From an uncultured Prevotella sp. (GTDB lineage: Bacteria > Bacteroidota > Bacteroidia > Bacteroidales > Bacteroidaceae), in assembly GCA_900770515.1 (NCBI GenBank), contig CAAHDP010000394.1:1-5166 (forward strand): a DNA stretch of 5,166 nt, read 5' to 3'. Shown here piece by piece: positions 1-5,166 of the stretch (the stretch's first letter is position 1; each line of letters opens with the position of its first letter). The position numbers and the translations under genes are program-made. The notes beneath the pieces are model-generated. The model searched no databases. It had not been told where the DNA came from and saw only the letters and a program-made list of their open reading frames with translations.

Positions 1-3885
<3,885 letters not shown>

Positions 3886-3888
3886 CTG

Positions 3889-4815
3889 TTACTTAACAAC
3901 TACTTTCTTACCATTCTTAATCACGATACCCTTGTATCCCTTGGCTACCTGCTGACCGGCGAGATTGAAAGCCTTGCCATCCTGCAGCTTGACATTCTCG
4001 ATGTTAGAGATGCCTGTGGTTGTATTAATCAACCAAGCACCGAGCACAGAAACCTGGGCAGGATTCTTGTCAGGGTCGGTATATTGGATACCCATATTCT
4101 TGATGACAGCACCTTCCTTGGTGGTGAAGGTAGTCTCGTCGCTGTCGTTGAATGAAGGCCACTCAGAACCTTCCTCGTAATCTACACACATTTGGACATT
4201 TGGAGTTGGCTCTGCCAATTTCACTTTCACGGTTACATCGCTCTTGCCAGCCAAACCGTTGATGGCGAGCTGCTGCCACTGAGAATTAAAAGATACCACA
4301 CCCTTATAAGAAACGGTGTTATTTGTACCAGCCCAACCTGTAAAGGTGGCATCAACCTTCTTTTCTGTACCATCAGCAGCAACCAGAATCATCTTCTTCA
4401 CCTTCAGGTTCACTTCCTCAGCATCTGTATGCTGCACGGATACACCTACGATGTAAGGATGCTCAGCATCGAAAGCAAGTTCAAACTTCTTGGTTTCTCC
4501 ATCACCCACAGCTCTTCCGTAGGCAGGAGTTGGATCGCCTTCGGCATCAGCAGAAGCCTTCCAAGTATAGTTTACCTGGCAGTTGGCAGGAAGCGGCTCT
4601 TCGAACTCGAGGATATACTTAGGATAATCTGCAGAGTTGACGTTGCAGGCAAACTCTGCTGCACCCCACTGCTTGGAGATAGTGAAGTCATAAACATCAG
4701 CATCGCCGGCAAAACCTGCATTCCAACCACCACCCAAAACAAGAGGAGTCTCTGTCTGAGCATTCACACTTACAGCCATCAGGGCTGCTGCCATCAAAGT
4801 AAAAATCTTTTTCAT
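3889..4815 (-). CDS. Secreted protein of unknown family, two beta-sandwich-like halves, probable carbohydrate-binding role
   Basis: A complete 308-residue protein that I do not recognise as a named family. Residues 1-19 are a clear signal peptide (MKKIFTLMAAALMAVSVNA|Q). The rest is rich in alternating beta-strand pattern and aromatic residues, with no hydrolase motif visible. It seems to hold two related halves, about 28-146 and 154-264. Each has an early Trp-containing strand (W50, W180), a long central strand pair, then a similar stretch (GVSVQHTDAEE at 124-134, MGIQYTDPDKN at 241-251) followed by a final strand (KKMILV, LGAWLI). That layout suits tandem CBM-like jelly rolls. Residues 265-308 are a sorting-type tail (FNLAGQQV, then KGIVIKNGKKVVVK) like that of the next gene. 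It is first in the unit and ends 3 bases before the esterase start. I infer a surface glycan-binding partner of the esterases; a structural or adhesive protein is the alternative. The start is supported by the signal peptide and an A-rich upstream leader. Confidence 0.9.
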   Translation of the reverse strand: MKKIFTLMAAALMAVSVNAQTETPLVLGGGWNAGFAGDADVYDFTISKQWGAAEFACNVNSADYPKYILEFEEPLPANCQVNYTWKASADAEGDPTPAYGRAVGDGETKKFELAFDAEHPYIVGVSVQHTDAEEVNLKVKKMILVAADGTEKKVDATFTGWAGTNNTVSYKGVVSFNSQWQQLAINGLAGKSDVTVKVKLAEPTPNVQMCVDYEEGSEWPSFNDSDETTFTTKEGAVIKNMGIQYTDPDKNPAQVSVLGAWLINTTTGISNIENVKLQDGKAFNLAGQQVAKGYKGIVIKNGKKVVVK

Positions 4816-4860
4816 ACGTTTTTGATTTTAAGTTTATTGATAATAATTGTTCATTCTGGG

Positions 4861-4880
4861 AATGAGAAATGATTCTCATT
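4861..4880. promoter_or_regulatory. 20-bp palindrome at the predicted transcription start, possible operator
   Basis: The plus strand reads AATGAGAAATGATTCTCATT. The 8-base arms AATGAGAA and TTCTCATT are perfect inverted repeats around a 4-base centre. Within it AATGA occurs twice, 7 bases apart, and is then inverted as TCATT. It sits just downstream of the candidate -7 box, roughly +1 to +20 of the predicted transcript, where a bound repressor would block initiation. It could instead act as a 5'-end RNA hairpin. The bound factor is unknown. Confidence 0.45.
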
Positions 4881-4888
4881 TCCGCTTG

Positions 4889-4896
4889 CAAAAGTA
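4889..4896 (-). promoter_or_regulatory. Candidate -7 element (TACTTTTG) for the three-gene unit
   Basis: The minus strand reads TACTTTTG, an exact fit to the Bacteroidetes primary-sigma -7 consensus TAnnTTTG. It lies about 73 bases upstream of the first start codon and downstream of the terminator, a sensible place for the only promoter of the unit. No good TTTG -33 element is present 19-21 bases further upstream, where the sequence is a T-rich run, so the promoter may be weak or activator-dependent. Transcription would start near 4880-4884. Confidence 0.4.
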
Positions 4897-5063
4897 ACAG
4901 AAAAGGCTGAAAAAGACCTTGCGTGGTGTAACAAATACTTTGTGAGAAGCACCGAATAGGTTTGATAGTCAACATTATAACGAAAATGACACACCATCAA
5001 AACTGTTTGAAGAGGAGAAGATGTACAGGGCAGCCATGAAGCCAACCGCCATTTTAAGCAAAA

Positions 5064-5096
5064 AGGTCGGTCGTGTCTTCACGACACAACCGACCT
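5064..5096 (-). terminator. Intrinsic terminator of an upstream minus-strand transcript
   Basis: A 14-pair stem (5064-5077 with 5083-5096) surrounds a 5-base loop. In the minus-strand RNA the only non-Watson-Crick pair is a G-U (at 72/88), and the stem is followed by five U residues (minus strand TTTTTGC). Read on the plus strand the stem has a C-A mismatch and no U-tract, so the minus direction is strongly favoured. It separates the esterase unit from whatever lies to the right of the window. Confidence 0.85.
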
Positions 5097-5166
5097 ATCA
5101 CGACTAACATCATTTCGGTTAATCCTTTATATGATAAAACCTAAACTAATGTTTCTTTATATTAGA

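Larger units (their letters stand above)
4816..5166. other. Non-coding region upstream of the esterase unit
   Basis: No credible gene is seen in these 351 bases. From right to left the region holds a possible end of an upstream minus-strand gene or edge sequence (5097-5166), an intrinsic terminator (5064-5096), about 165 bases with no clear signal apart from a small dyad at 4931-4943, a candidate -7 promoter element (4889-4896), a 20-bp palindrome (4861-4880) and an AT-rich leader running to the ATG at 4815. The last 45 bases before the start are A-rich and have no Shine-Dalgarno sequence, which is usual in Bacteroidetes. Confidence 0.75.

Noticed and set aside
4192..4872. Plus-strand open frame of 226 codons
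   Set aside because: It is antisense to the 308-residue secreted protein, which has a textbook signal peptide and sorting-type tail. No domain is recognisable in the plus frame.
5021..5107. 28-codon plus-strand small ORF (starts MYRAAMKPTA) preceded by a purine-rich GGAG
   Set aside because: It runs straight through both arms of the minus-strand terminator, so its sequence is dictated by the hairpin, and no promoter is seen. It is probably a spurious ORF.

Overview
The window looks like a piece of a Bacteroidales genome, most likely Prevotella or Segatella. The grounds are Sec signal peptides that leave Gln at the mature N terminus, C-terminal tails of the type GxxIxxGKKxVxK, a candidate TAnnTTTG -7 promoter element, little use of Shine-Dalgarno sequences, and a close resemblance, from memory, to Prevotella carbohydrate esterases. 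This placement rests on pattern recognition; no search was run.

All real coding sequence lies on the minus strand and reads right to left as one tight three-gene unit. At the right edge (5064-5096) is a strong intrinsic terminator for a minus-strand transcript entering from outside the window. Next is a leader and promoter region of about 250 bases (4816-5063) with a candidate -7 box and a 20-bp palindrome close to the predicted transcription start. The genes then follow: (1) 4815-3889, a 308-residue secreted protein of unknown family that looks like two beta-sandwich, carbohydrate-binding-like halves plus a sorting-type tail; (2) 3885-1651, a 744-residue secreted multidomain esterase ordered CE1 (PHB-depolymerase/LpqC type), CE6/SASA, CBM4/9-like, tail; (3) 1640 to the left edge, a secreted esterase ordered CE6/SASA, E-set, CE1 (esterase D/feruloyl-esterase type), cut by the window just after its CE1 nucleophile. 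The gaps are only 3 and 10 bases, with no terminator between genes, so co-transcription and coupled translation are likely.

The two esterase genes hold four predicted serine-esterase active sites. Their CE6 modules are about 70% identical (my count by eye, 181 of 258 aligned positions), but they are joined to different CE1 subfamilies in opposite order. Functionally this looks like a side-chain de-esterification cassette for acetylated and probably feruloylated plant polysaccharide such as xylan, with gene 1 as a likely glycan-binding partner. The substrate is inferred from family membership; nothing in the window proves it. No RNA gene, insertion sequence, CRISPR array or pseudogene was seen.
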